Shown in pieces: positions 1 to 5,123 of a stretch of 7,807 bases of DNA. Under the pieces are notes generated by a model. It was not told where the DNA came from, made no database searches, and saw nothing but the letters and a program-made list of their open reading frames with translations. Within the stretch, counting starts at the first letter, position 1. Each line of letters begins with the position of its first letter. Source of the stretch: Deltaproteobacteria bacterium (GTDB lineage: Bacteria; Desulfobacterota; UBA8473). Position numbers and translations under genes: made by a program. Where the stretch lies: assembly GCA_030643245.1 (NCBI GenBank), contig DAOWME010000143.1, positions 1 through 7,807 on the forward strand, read 5' to 3'.

Positions 1-32
1 AAATGGACTTCTTGAGAAAAGGGCACGAGTTG

Positions 33-175
33 GTTTCCAATTCAGAAATGAGCAATTTTTTATCTGAGCAAGGCCGCACGACGGTTTGCGCCGAGGCGTA
101 CATGATCGTACGTCGCAGGCGGAAACCTGAGGAGAACGCAGCTCAGGGGAAAAAGGGCCATTTCTGGATGGAAAC
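33..175. repeat. 143-bp nested palindrome (MITE- or REP-like element) next to the trmN6-like gene
   Basis: Several inverted-repeat arms are stacked around one centre. The outer arms 33-50 and 159-175 match except for one base and a one-base gap (GTTTCCA...CAGAAATG against its complement). Further in, a T-run at 55-60 faces an A-run near 150-154, CTGAGC 64-69 pairs with GCTCAG 141-146, GGTTTGCGCC 83-92 pairs with GGCGGAAACC 118-127 (9 of 10), and CGTAC 97-101 pairs with GTACG 108-112 around a 6-base loop. The element ends 4 bases beyond the stop codon of the minus-strand methyltransferase gene, so in the transcript it would fold as a 3' hairpin and might protect or end the mRNA. I see no flanking target-site duplication and no transposase. 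A dispersed, non-autonomous repeat is my favoured reading. A gene-specific 3' structure is the alternative. Confidence 0.7.
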
Positions 176-179
176 TAGG

Positions 180-902
180 CTAAAAGTTTGGGTTTCCGTC
201 CGTACCATGAGTGAAGAGGGGTTCAAGGACCTTTAGCCCTGCCCTCCCACCTTTGCAAGCCTCTATGAGAACAAGTTTCGCCTCAGAGTTCATGTTCGGG
301 TAAACAAGTTGCAGTCTTTTAGGCTCAAGACCGATCCCTCTCAGTTGGGACATAATATCCCCGAATCTGACAACGGAAAAGATCAGGCATACCTTTCCCC
401 GGGGTTTTAGAAGGTATCTTGAAACCCTCAATATATCCTGCAGAGAACATTTGATCTCGTGCCGAGCTATAGCCTTTTGAGAATCGGGATTAATCCTTCC
501 GGAACGGGTCTTTCGGTAAGGCGGATTACTGACCACCATGTCGAAGGTCTCGGGTCCAAATGACCCCGCCAGATTATTCAAATCTTCATGTAAAATTTTA
601 ATTTTTCCGGAAAGTCCGTTTAACTCCACACTCCTACTCGCCATCTCAGCCAGGTCTTTCTGAACCTCGACCCCCACTATACTCTTGACATGGGTCCTGT
701 GTGCCACCAAGATTGGTATTATGCCACATCCTGTCCCCAAGTCGATGACCGATTCCCCCTCGGGCAACCCTATAAAACCTGCAAGGAGTATAGCATCAAT
801 AGAGAATCGATATCCATACCTCTTCTGAATTATCTTTAAATTTCCACATAAGAGGTCATCAAGAGTTTCGTCATCTTTTACAACCTGACAAGGCTCTACC
901 AT
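180..902 (-). CDS. trmN6: tRNA1(Val) adenine-37 N6-methyltransferase-like protein (TrmN6/YfiC family)
   Basis: The 240-residue product is a class I SAM-dependent methyltransferase close in length to E. coli TrmN6 (YfiC), which N6-methylates A37 of tRNA1(Val) in the cytoplasm. The N-terminal stretch with RYGYRFSIDAILLAGF (28-43) is typical of the family. The SAM-binding glycine motif DLGTGCGII is at 54-62 and the N6-adenine catalytic motif NPPY at 126-129, followed by ARHE (146-149). The C-terminal block with EACKGG and GLKVLEPL (214-229) also fits the family. The ATG lies 10 bases after the TGA of the DUF1015 gene begins, with only 7 bases between the genes. No Shine-Dalgarno sequence is visible, so translation is probably coupled. 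The exact tRNA target is inferred from the family. A related N6-adenine methyltransferase acting on another RNA or on a protein is possible. Confidence 0.87.
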   Translation of the reverse strand: MVEPCQVVKDDETLDDLLCGNLKIIQKRYGYRFSIDAILLAGFIGLPEGESVIDLGTGCGIIPILVAHRTHVKSIVGVEVQKDLAEMASRSVELNGLSGKIKILHEDLNNLAGSFGPETFDMVVSNPPYRKTRSGRINPDSQKAIARHEIKCSLQDILRVSRYLLKPRGKVCLIFSVVRFGDIMSQLRGIGLEPKRLQLVYPNMNSEAKLVLIEACKGGRAGLKVLEPLFTHGTDGNPNF

Positions 903-909
903 GATCGGT

Positions 910-2253
910 TCAAGAGGGAGGTGGGACGATACTATTTAGTACTAATCCGGACAAAAGTTTAGGATAGAAAAATGTAGACTTTTGGGGCATTCTCACCTGC
1001 GCAAAGGCAGCTTCATTGACCTGTTTAACCCTTGTTGGATTTACAAAAAAAACCAACTGATACTTGTCCTTATTAACAAGTTCTATAGCTTCATCACCAT
1101 CTTCAATGAAATCAACATTCTTTTGGCTTTCCATACTTTGGTCACTGATCCCCAAAATGCCGTTCAGGATAAAGGCCTGGAGTATACTGACATCCAGCCT
1201 CTTCAGCACAGTGGGCACATCGCCCATAATCACCGAATCTACGAGCTCATCACTCTTTAGGGTCAAAAGATTATAACAGCTCGCCCCCTTCATATACAGA
1301 CCAAAGGTGTGTCGATTTTTTCCCCGTCTTTCCAGCTGGTTAAAGAACTCTCTTCTAGTCCCCGACTCATTACTGTTGGTGAATTCAAACTCATCTACGT
1401 GAAAGTATTCCTCGGACTTTTGACAGAAGGTAGTAGGATTCAATTCGTTCAGGTTATACAGAAGACGGTGAGTCGGCAATATCACCAACCCATCGTCATG
1501 CATGTTTGATAAATACATCATCACGTAATTATAGGCTTCGTTGCCTCTGAAGCCTCTGCTTTTTTGCATCTTACGACTGTAATTCAAAGCAGTCTCATAC
1601 CGATGGTGACCATCAGCAATGAATAAGGATACACCTTCCATTTCCTTGATCACTTCATCTATGACATCCTTATCATTTACTCTCCACAACTGATGTCTCG
1701 TTCCTACATCATCAGCTAAATCCATAAACGGATGGGTAGATATCTTCTCTTCAATAATCCTATCTATGTTCTTGCCGACATCAGAATAGAGAGAAAATAT
1801 CGAACTTAGGTTTGCACCACAGGATTCCATCAGTTTCAACCTGTCAGCCTTCGGTCCTTTCATAGTCTTTTCGTGGGGAAGCACAACCCCACTATCGAAA
1901 TTCTCCAGCTTTACAAGGGCTATGAATCCCTTCCTTGTTATTTTCTCCGTCCTCTTTATGACAAATTCCTGCCGGCAATAATATATGGAGGGCAAGGCAT
2001 CCATCCTCAAAATATCATCTTCCAGCCATCTATCCAGGTAATTAGCCGCCCTTGTGTACTTGTTAACACGGTCATTATCCCCGGGGAGATCCTTTCCCAA
2101 AATAAGACGGATGGTATTATAAGGATGTCTCTGGTAATATCTCTCCTGGTCTTCTTTTGTTATGACATCATAGGGGGGGGTCACAACAAGAGACATGTCT
2201 CCTACTTTTTCTTGATTATAGAGGATCCCCTTAAACGGTGCCAATATCGCCAT
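910..2253 (-). CDS. DUF1015 family protein
   Basis: A full-length 447-residue member of DUF1015, a cytoplasmic family of uncertain biochemical role. Hallmarks visible are the N-terminal APFKGILYN (5-13) and VVTPPYDVI (23-31), a central IADGHHRYETAL (212-223), and the C-terminal block MPQKSTFFYPKLLSGLVL (422-439). There is no signal peptide or membrane segment. In some bacteria DUF1015 genes sit beside serine-biosynthesis genes, and a link to serine kinase-like proteins has been discussed, but no serine gene is present here, so I assign no activity. The ATG follows a purine-rich AGGAAGG...GGGAG stretch at about 12 bases. The gene lies 78 bases after the DUF1285 gene and 7 bases before the methyltransferase gene. 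The conserved PPYDV is encoded across an eight-base C-run (G8 on the plus strand, 2173-2180), a possible slippage site. The reading frame is intact. Confidence 0.9.
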   Translation of the reverse strand: MAILAPFKGILYNQEKVGDMSLVVTPPYDVITKEDQERYYQRHPYNTIRLILGKDLPGDNDRVNKYTRAANYLDRWLEDDILRMDALPSIYYCRQEFVIKRTEKITRKGFIALVKLENFDSGVVLPHEKTMKGPKADRLKLMESCGANLSSIFSLYSDVGKNIDRIIEEKISTHPFMDLADDVGTRHQLWRVNDKDVIDEVIKEMEGVSLFIADGHHRYETALNYSRKMQKSRGFRGNEAYNYVMMYLSNMHDDGLVILPTHRLLYNLNELNPTTFCQKSEEYFHVDEFEFTNSNESGTRREFFNQLERRGKNRHTFGLYMKGASCYNLLTLKSDELVDSVIMGDVPTVLKRLDVSILQAFILNGILGISDQSMESQKNVDFIEDGDEAIELVNKDKYQLVFFVNPTRVKQVNEAAFAQVRMPQKSTFFYPKLLSGLVLNSIVPPPS

Positions 2254-2331
2254 AGTAAATACCGTCTCCCAATTCCTTCCTAAATCGCCATCGCGTTGAC
2301 CTGCAATCTGCCATTCGACCCGGTGATTTTT

Positions 2332-2784
2332 TCAGCCGTATGTCCATTCCAGATAGTACCTCTTCTCGTCAAGGGGTATGAAATATCTGTCTTCGACCTC
2401 ATCGTACGCTATGTGTTCTGCGAACTGGTAGTAAGACGGCCTGCTAAACCTGGCATCGAATTCCCCATCTTTCACCTTGCAGTACAGAATATTGTCTGTG
2501 CCAACCCGAAGGGTATCCAACCGGAGAGTCTCTTGAGTTGCATCGTTGAGGAGTATTTTGAAATCTGCCCGCAAAGACACTCTCTTTATGACAAAGGGGG
2601 TGTCATCGACCTCAAGGTAACACTTCTCATTACCTATGTGGAGAAGGTATCTCCCATCCGATCCCCTTACAATGTGTTGATTAAAAAGAAGATAGATGTC
2701 TTCACGGATTATAGGGGCCTCCTTATAGTACCAGTTCCCCTCTTTGTCGATTCTTATATTACAGGGGGGGATCTCTCCCATCAT
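2332..2784 (-). CDS. DUF1285 family protein
   Basis: A small 150-residue soluble protein matching DUF1285. It begins with an I-DKEGNWYYKEAPIIRED strand-turn pattern (10-29), then LLFNQHIVRGSDGRYLL (32-48), EKCYLEVDDTPFVI (53-66), and a C-terminal half rich in short beta strands that ends in EDRYFIPLDEKRYYLEW (131-147). The function of the family is unknown and no catalytic motif stands out. Two ATG codons are adjacent at the start. I use the first, which has AGGAG (2796-2800) 11 bases upstream. An earlier ATG between this AGGAG and the start is out of frame. This is the first gene of the leftward unit, 78 bases before the DUF1015 gene, behind a long leader. Codons 5-7 include a seven-base C-run (2764-2770). 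Family assignment rests on pattern recognition alone. Confidence 0.8.
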   Translation of the reverse strand: MMGEIPPCNIRIDKEGNWYYKEAPIIREDIYLLFNQHIVRGSDGRYLLHIGNEKCYLEVDDTPFVIKRVSLRADFKILLNDATQETLRLDTLRVGTDNILYCKVKDGEFDARFSRPSYYQFAEHIAYDEVEDRYFIPLDEKRYYLEWTYG

Positions 2785-2808
2785 GAAACATTAATCTCCT
2801 GAACTTAG

Positions 2809-2821
2809 CGCCCTTCGGGCG
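2809..2821 (-). promoter_or_regulatory. Short GC hairpin just upstream of the DUF1285 ribosome-binding site
   Basis: CGCCC (2809-2813) and GGGCG (2817-2821) form a perfect 5-bp stem with a 3-base loop, GAA on the minus strand. It lies in the leader about 8 bases upstream of the AGGAG that serves the DUF1285 start. A stem so near the ribosome-binding site could tune initiation or mRNA stability. No T-run follows, so it is not a normal intrinsic terminator. The function is inferred. Confidence 0.45.
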
Positions 2822-2835
2822 AGCTGTTGGCTGTT

Positions 2836-2888
2836 AGCTGTTAAGCCGTTAAGTCTGTTTGGCATAGAAGCTTAATGGCTTACCAGCT
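2836..2888. repeat. Imperfect 18-bp inverted repeat in an AGCTGTTA-type repetitive leader
   Basis: Arms AGCTGTTAAGCCGTTAAG (2836-2853) and CTTAATGGCTTACCAGCT (2871-2888) are complementary at 16 of 18 positions around a 17-base loop. The surroundings are degenerate and repetitive: GCTGTTGGCTGTTAGCTGTTAAG runs into the left arm, and AGCTGTGAGCGGCTGG follows the right arm. It lies within the predicted 5' leader of the leftward unit. It may be a leader hairpin or a copy of a dispersed AGCT-rich repeat, and the sequence alone cannot decide. Confidence 0.6.
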
Positions 2889-3025
2889 TAATAGCTGTGA
2901 GCGGCTGGCACACATAGTCAGAAACTAATTGATATAATTGACTAAAAAACGGGATTTCCTATACTATTTAATTAGAATTGTTGAATGGCGCTAATGTGAA
3001 GACTTCCGGTTTTTTTGCAGCGAAA

Positions 3026-3054
3026 ATAATATGATAATGAGATGCTTTTGTCAA
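3026..3054 (-). promoter_or_regulatory. Sigma70-type promoter for the DUF1285-DUF1015-trmN6 unit
   Basis: Read on the minus strand there is a perfect TTGACA -35 box (3049-3054), a 17-base spacer and a TATTAT -10 box (3026-3031, 5 of 6 to consensus). This is the best promoter match I found in the window. Transcription would begin near 3019 and run leftwards, leaving about 235 nt of leader before the DUF1285 start codon. No gene lies between it and DUF1285, so it most likely drives all three genes. No operator was recognised. Confidence 0.72.
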
Positions 3055-3210
3055 GTAAAATCCCCTGGCATCCCTGGCAGGAACCATCTTGTCATATCCT
3101 GTGTGGTGAGCGTGTTGCCGGATGAACCAAACCGTTGGGACATCATGAGCAAAGACGCCAAGCATGGCATATAAGTTATAGGGACCAAATCCGTATGTAG
3201 TCCCCGTCCC

Positions 3211-4125
3211 TTATTCAATCCCCTTCAACTTCAAAAACCTCATGCCTTCCACAAGCTCTTCTCTGCTTACCTTTGGATGAACCTCTATGATCTTGATCAC
3301 ATTGGAGTTCAGGTACTTCATTATCAAGTCATAGTCTAAATCCCCGGTGCCGGGAGCGTAATGGTCATCATACCCACGGAGGTCATGAAGATGCATTCCG
3401 AGCAGGTGTGAAGAATAAGATAATAGCAGCTCTTCATGGCTTAATACACCGAACTTTTCCTGCACAGCGGCATGCCCCACATCATGCCAGTATCGTATCT
3501 GACTTCTCGCAAATTCCTCCAATATGATCCCGATCTCCTCAAAGTCCGGTATCTCATGGAAATGATATCTATTCTCGACGCCGATATACACCCCCAGTTT
3601 CTCGGCTTCTTTGTTCAACTTCTCTAGACTGAACAGGACAGAATCGAGATTCTTCTGTCGCACCTTTTTCCTCAAAACCAATTGTTCCTCGATAAAACTT
3701 CTTCCCTTGGGAGAAGCTATTTCACCTTTGTCATAAAGCTCGAAAATCCTCTCCCCCTTTGCATCCATATCCACATGCCCCGCATGGAATACTACAGCCG
3801 TAACCTCTAAATCATTAGCAAGCTGAAGGGTCCGTAACGAATACTTCACAGCCTGTCCCCTCTCTTCTTTGTCCGTGGAGGAAAGTAAAAAGGCATCGGC
3901 ACTGGCCTTGCTTCGAGGAACATTATCAGGAACCGGACAGAAATTGTGGATGCTCAATATGTGGATTGAATTGTTCTTAATTATAGGGATCATCTCGCTC
4001 AACATATCCGAGGTGATCCTATACTCGAGTTCCAGGGCCTCCGCCCCAGACCTCATTAAATAGTCTATCAGCTCTCTCCCGGTATTTGCCTCAGACGACC
4101 GCCATGATGTTGACAACCCGATCAT
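3211..4125 (-). CDS. Xylose isomerase-like TIM-barrel protein (sugar phosphate isomerase/epimerase or AP endonuclease family 2)
   Basis: A 304-residue cytoplasmic protein of the AP_endonuc_2/xylose isomerase-like TIM-barrel superfamily, which covers sugar isomerases, epimerases and endonuclease IV. Strand-end motifs appear in the expected order: ALELEYR (30-36), ILSIHNF (56-62), VVFHAGH (111-117), GVENRY (182-187), WHDVGHA (213-219), GMHLHDLRG (243-251) and IIEVHP (279-284). Likely metal ligands are Glu184, Asp215, His218 or His247, and Glu281, inferred from the superfamily. The highly repeated metal sites of true endonuclease IV are not evident, so a sugar or polyol isomerase/epimerase is more likely. 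The substrate cannot be read from the sequence. The ATG at 4125 has GGAGAG 9 bases upstream, and a nearer ATG in the leader is out of frame. The gene stands alone between two intergenic gaps. Confidence 0.83.
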   Translation of the reverse strand: MIGLSTSWRSSEANTGRELIDYLMRSGAEALELEYRITSDMLSEMIPIIKNNSIHILSIHNFCPVPDNVPRSKASADAFLLSSTDKEERGQAVKYSLRTLQLANDLEVTAVVFHAGHVDMDAKGERIFELYDKGEIASPKGRSFIEEQLVLRKKVRQKNLDSVLFSLEKLNKEAEKLGVYIGVENRYHFHEIPDFEEIGIILEEFARSQIRYWHDVGHAAVQEKFGVLSHEELLLSYSSHLLGMHLHDLRGYDDHYAPGTGDLDYDLIMKYLNSNVIKIIEVHPKVSREELVEGMRFLKLKGIE

Positions 4126-4218
4126 AGTTCATCGCTCTCCATATACTTAAGGTTACATGAAAGATGCACTTGTTATTACCCATTTTCTCAGAATCGCATT
4201 TGTGTATGGACACGAACT

Positions 4219-4246
4219 ATTTTATTTACAGCATTAGACGTTTCAA
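4219..4246 (-). promoter_or_regulatory. Probable promoter of the TIM-barrel gene
   Basis: On the minus strand, TTGAAA (4241-4246, 5 of 6 to the -35 consensus) is separated by 16 bases from TAAAAT (4219-4224, 5 of 6 to the -10 consensus). The start would be near 4212, giving a leader of about 87 nt. A second, weaker set (TTGAAA, 17 bases, TCTAAT) overlaps it slightly upstream. The region is AT-rich, so a chance match is possible. Confidence 0.45.
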
Positions 4247-4285
4247 TGCAAGTTTTTTCAAGCTTTGCAGTTGGTCAGGGTTACC

Positions 4286-4435
4286 GCTTGCCGGCTATTT
4301 ATTTCGTTTGCTTGTTATGAACTACAATCTGGCATAAGGTTGTACGTGTAATGGGTGGATACCTCTCTTATGTATATTTGTATGTTGGCCAGATCCTTAC
4401 GTATAACAAGCAAACAAAACAAGCAGCCGGCGCTT
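4286..4435. mobile_element. MITE-like element: 29-bp terminal inverted repeats flanked by a GCTT direct repeat
   Basis: The left arm 4290-4318 (from GCCGGCTATT to CTTGTTAT) and right arm 4403-4431 (from ATAACAAGCAAAC to GCCGGC) are complementary at 25 of 29 positions, and all four differences are transitions. The same GCTT lies directly outside both ends (4286-4289 and 4432-4435), as expected for a 4-bp target-site duplication. Inside are nested shorter arms, ATCTGGC 4327-4333 with GCCAGAT 4388-4394 and CATAAG 4333-4338 with CTTATG 4367-4372, so the whole element can fold as one long hairpin. The 142-bp body is too short for a transposase and has no gene. A non-autonomous element moved by a transposase encoded elsewhere is the likely origin. 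A structured RNA is the alternative. Confidence 0.65.
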
Positions 4436-4723
4436 AACACAATCCTGTTTTAACTGAATCATCGGAGACACTTCAAGACACTAGGTTTGTGTAACTGCAC
4501 AGGTCCAGTTTTTTCAAAAGAGGATCTTATTTATTACGGCCGGAGTAATTACTATGGGCCGATCAGGAGTCCATACAAGAGATCGGTTTTCGCCCTCTCA
4601 TTTTCGAAAAGATCTTGCCATTTTACTTTCATGCATAACCCAGTATGGAAACTGGCCTGTACAAAAAAAAATCAATTTCTGTGCCAGGAATAAAATAAAT
4701 TGGACCAATATTGGATTTTATAA
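4436..4723. other. Intergenic stretch with no supported gene
   Basis: This AT-rich sequence separates the inverted-repeat element from the promoter of the pyrG unit. Open frames on the plus strand are short, start at rare or unsupported codons and show no protein-like pattern. It has several small palindromes: AGTAATTACT (4544-4553) between CGGCC and GGCCG, TTTTCGAAAA (about 4600-4609), a CCAGT/ACTGG hairpin (4640-4655) followed by a run of A, and CCAATATTGG (4705-4714). I assign no function to them. Confidence 0.5.
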
Positions 4724-4752
4724 TTGCAGTAAAAAATTGGCTATGATATCAT
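4724..4752 (+). promoter_or_regulatory. Candidate promoter of the small-protein-pyrG-kdsA unit, overlapping palindromes
   Basis: TTGCAG (4724-4729), 17 bases and TATCAT (4747-4752), with a TG one base before the -10 hexamer (extended -10). Transcription would begin near 4759, about 30 nt before the first start codon. A perfect 12-bp palindrome TATGATATCATA (4742-4753) covers the -10 box, and an ATAATT/AATTAT inverted repeat (4751-4764) follows at the expected start point. Either could be an operator, or simply reflect AT-rich sequence. A TATAAT at 4719-4724 lacks a -35 box at a normal distance. Confidence 0.4.
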
Positions 4753-4787
4753 AATTAAAATTATAGCGCTATATCAGGGGAGGAAAA

Positions 4788-5123
4788 ATGGAAAAAGACC
4801 TGGAAAATTTGGAAGTTACAGAATTACAAGAAAAAGCTGCAGAGGGTCTGGAAATAAACGGCGCCCATGCGATGAAAAAAGACGAGCCCTTTGAAGCCAC
4901 CGAAAAGTTTTCTGGTTCCTCCAAGAAGGGAAAAAGAGAAATGGACAAGGAACCTGTCGTTCAAAAGCCGGACTTGAAGAAAAAATTACGGGCCCTCAAG
5001 ATTCAAAAAGAGACAGCTTTGGAAAATAGGGATAAAAAAGCCCTCAAGAGTATCAGAATCCGGATAAAAAAGCTGAAGAGAAAAACCAGAAGGCTTGAAA
5101 ACACAATCAGCGGGATTTCTTAG
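4788..5123 (+). CDS. Small lysine-rich protein of unknown function, translationally coupled to pyrG
   Basis: I do not recognise this 111-residue protein. Its N-terminal 25 residues are acidic (MEKDLENLEVTELQEKAAEG), a low-complexity linker follows, and the C-terminal part (60-102) is about 45 percent Lys plus Arg, ending in IRIRIKKLKRKTRRL with a regular leucine/isoleucine spacing that suggests a basic amphipathic helix or coiled coil. Such a tail could bind RNA, DNA or ribosomes, which is inference from charge alone. There is no cysteine, signal peptide or membrane segment. The start is well supported by AGGGGAGG (4776-4783) just ahead of the ATG. Its TAG is immediately followed by the ATG of pyrG with no base between, so the ribosome that ends this gene probably starts CTP synthase. 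A role as a leader cistron that sets pyrG translation is therefore possible. Confidence 0.72.
   Translation: MEKDLENLEVTELQEKAAEGLEINGAHAMKKDEPFEATEKFSGSSKKGKREMDKEPVVQKPDLKKKLRALKIQKETALENRDKKALKSIRIRIKKLKRKTRRLENTISGIS

Larger units (their letters stand above)
2785..3210. other. 426-bp intergenic region without a convincing gene
   Basis: This stretch separates the two leftward transcription units. From right to left it holds GGGAC/GTCCC inverted segments next to the stop codon of the TIM-barrel gene (3181-3210), a minus-strand promoter (3026-3054), an AT-rich leader, the 18-bp inverted repeat and the GC hairpin before the DUF1285 start. The one open frame on the minus strand (2968-3165) has no ribosome-binding site, contains the promoter and resembles no family I know, so I treat the region as non-coding. 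Confidence 0.6.

Noticed and set aside
3..236. Plus-strand 77-codon open frame at the window start
   Set aside because: It runs through the nested palindrome and into the antisense of the trmN6-like gene, has no visible ribosome-binding site and resembles no family.
1873..2283. Plus-strand 136-codon open frame
   Set aside because: It is antisense to the conserved N-terminal part of the DUF1015 gene and has no supporting signals.
2296..2802. Plus-strand 168-codon open frame
   Set aside because: It is the complement of the DUF1285 gene, whose protein pattern and ribosome-binding site are clear.
2968..3165. Minus-strand 65-codon open frame with many His residues
   Set aside because: No ribosome-binding site is visible, it contains the strong TTGACA/TATTAT promoter, and no family is recognisable. 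It could be a gene remnant but nothing supports that firmly.
4311..4410. Integron attC-like ends (GTTAT and ATAAC inverted boxes)
   Set aside because: attC sites begin with an AAC-type box and end with a GTT-type box, whereas here the order is reversed and no integrase or cassette gene is present. The GCTT-flanked inverted-repeat reading fits better.
4487..4754. Overlapping plus-strand open frames of 66-68 codons in the intergenic gap
   Set aside because: The starts are rare or unsupported, there is no ribosome-binding site or protein-like pattern, and the sequence is AT-rich and full of small palindromes.
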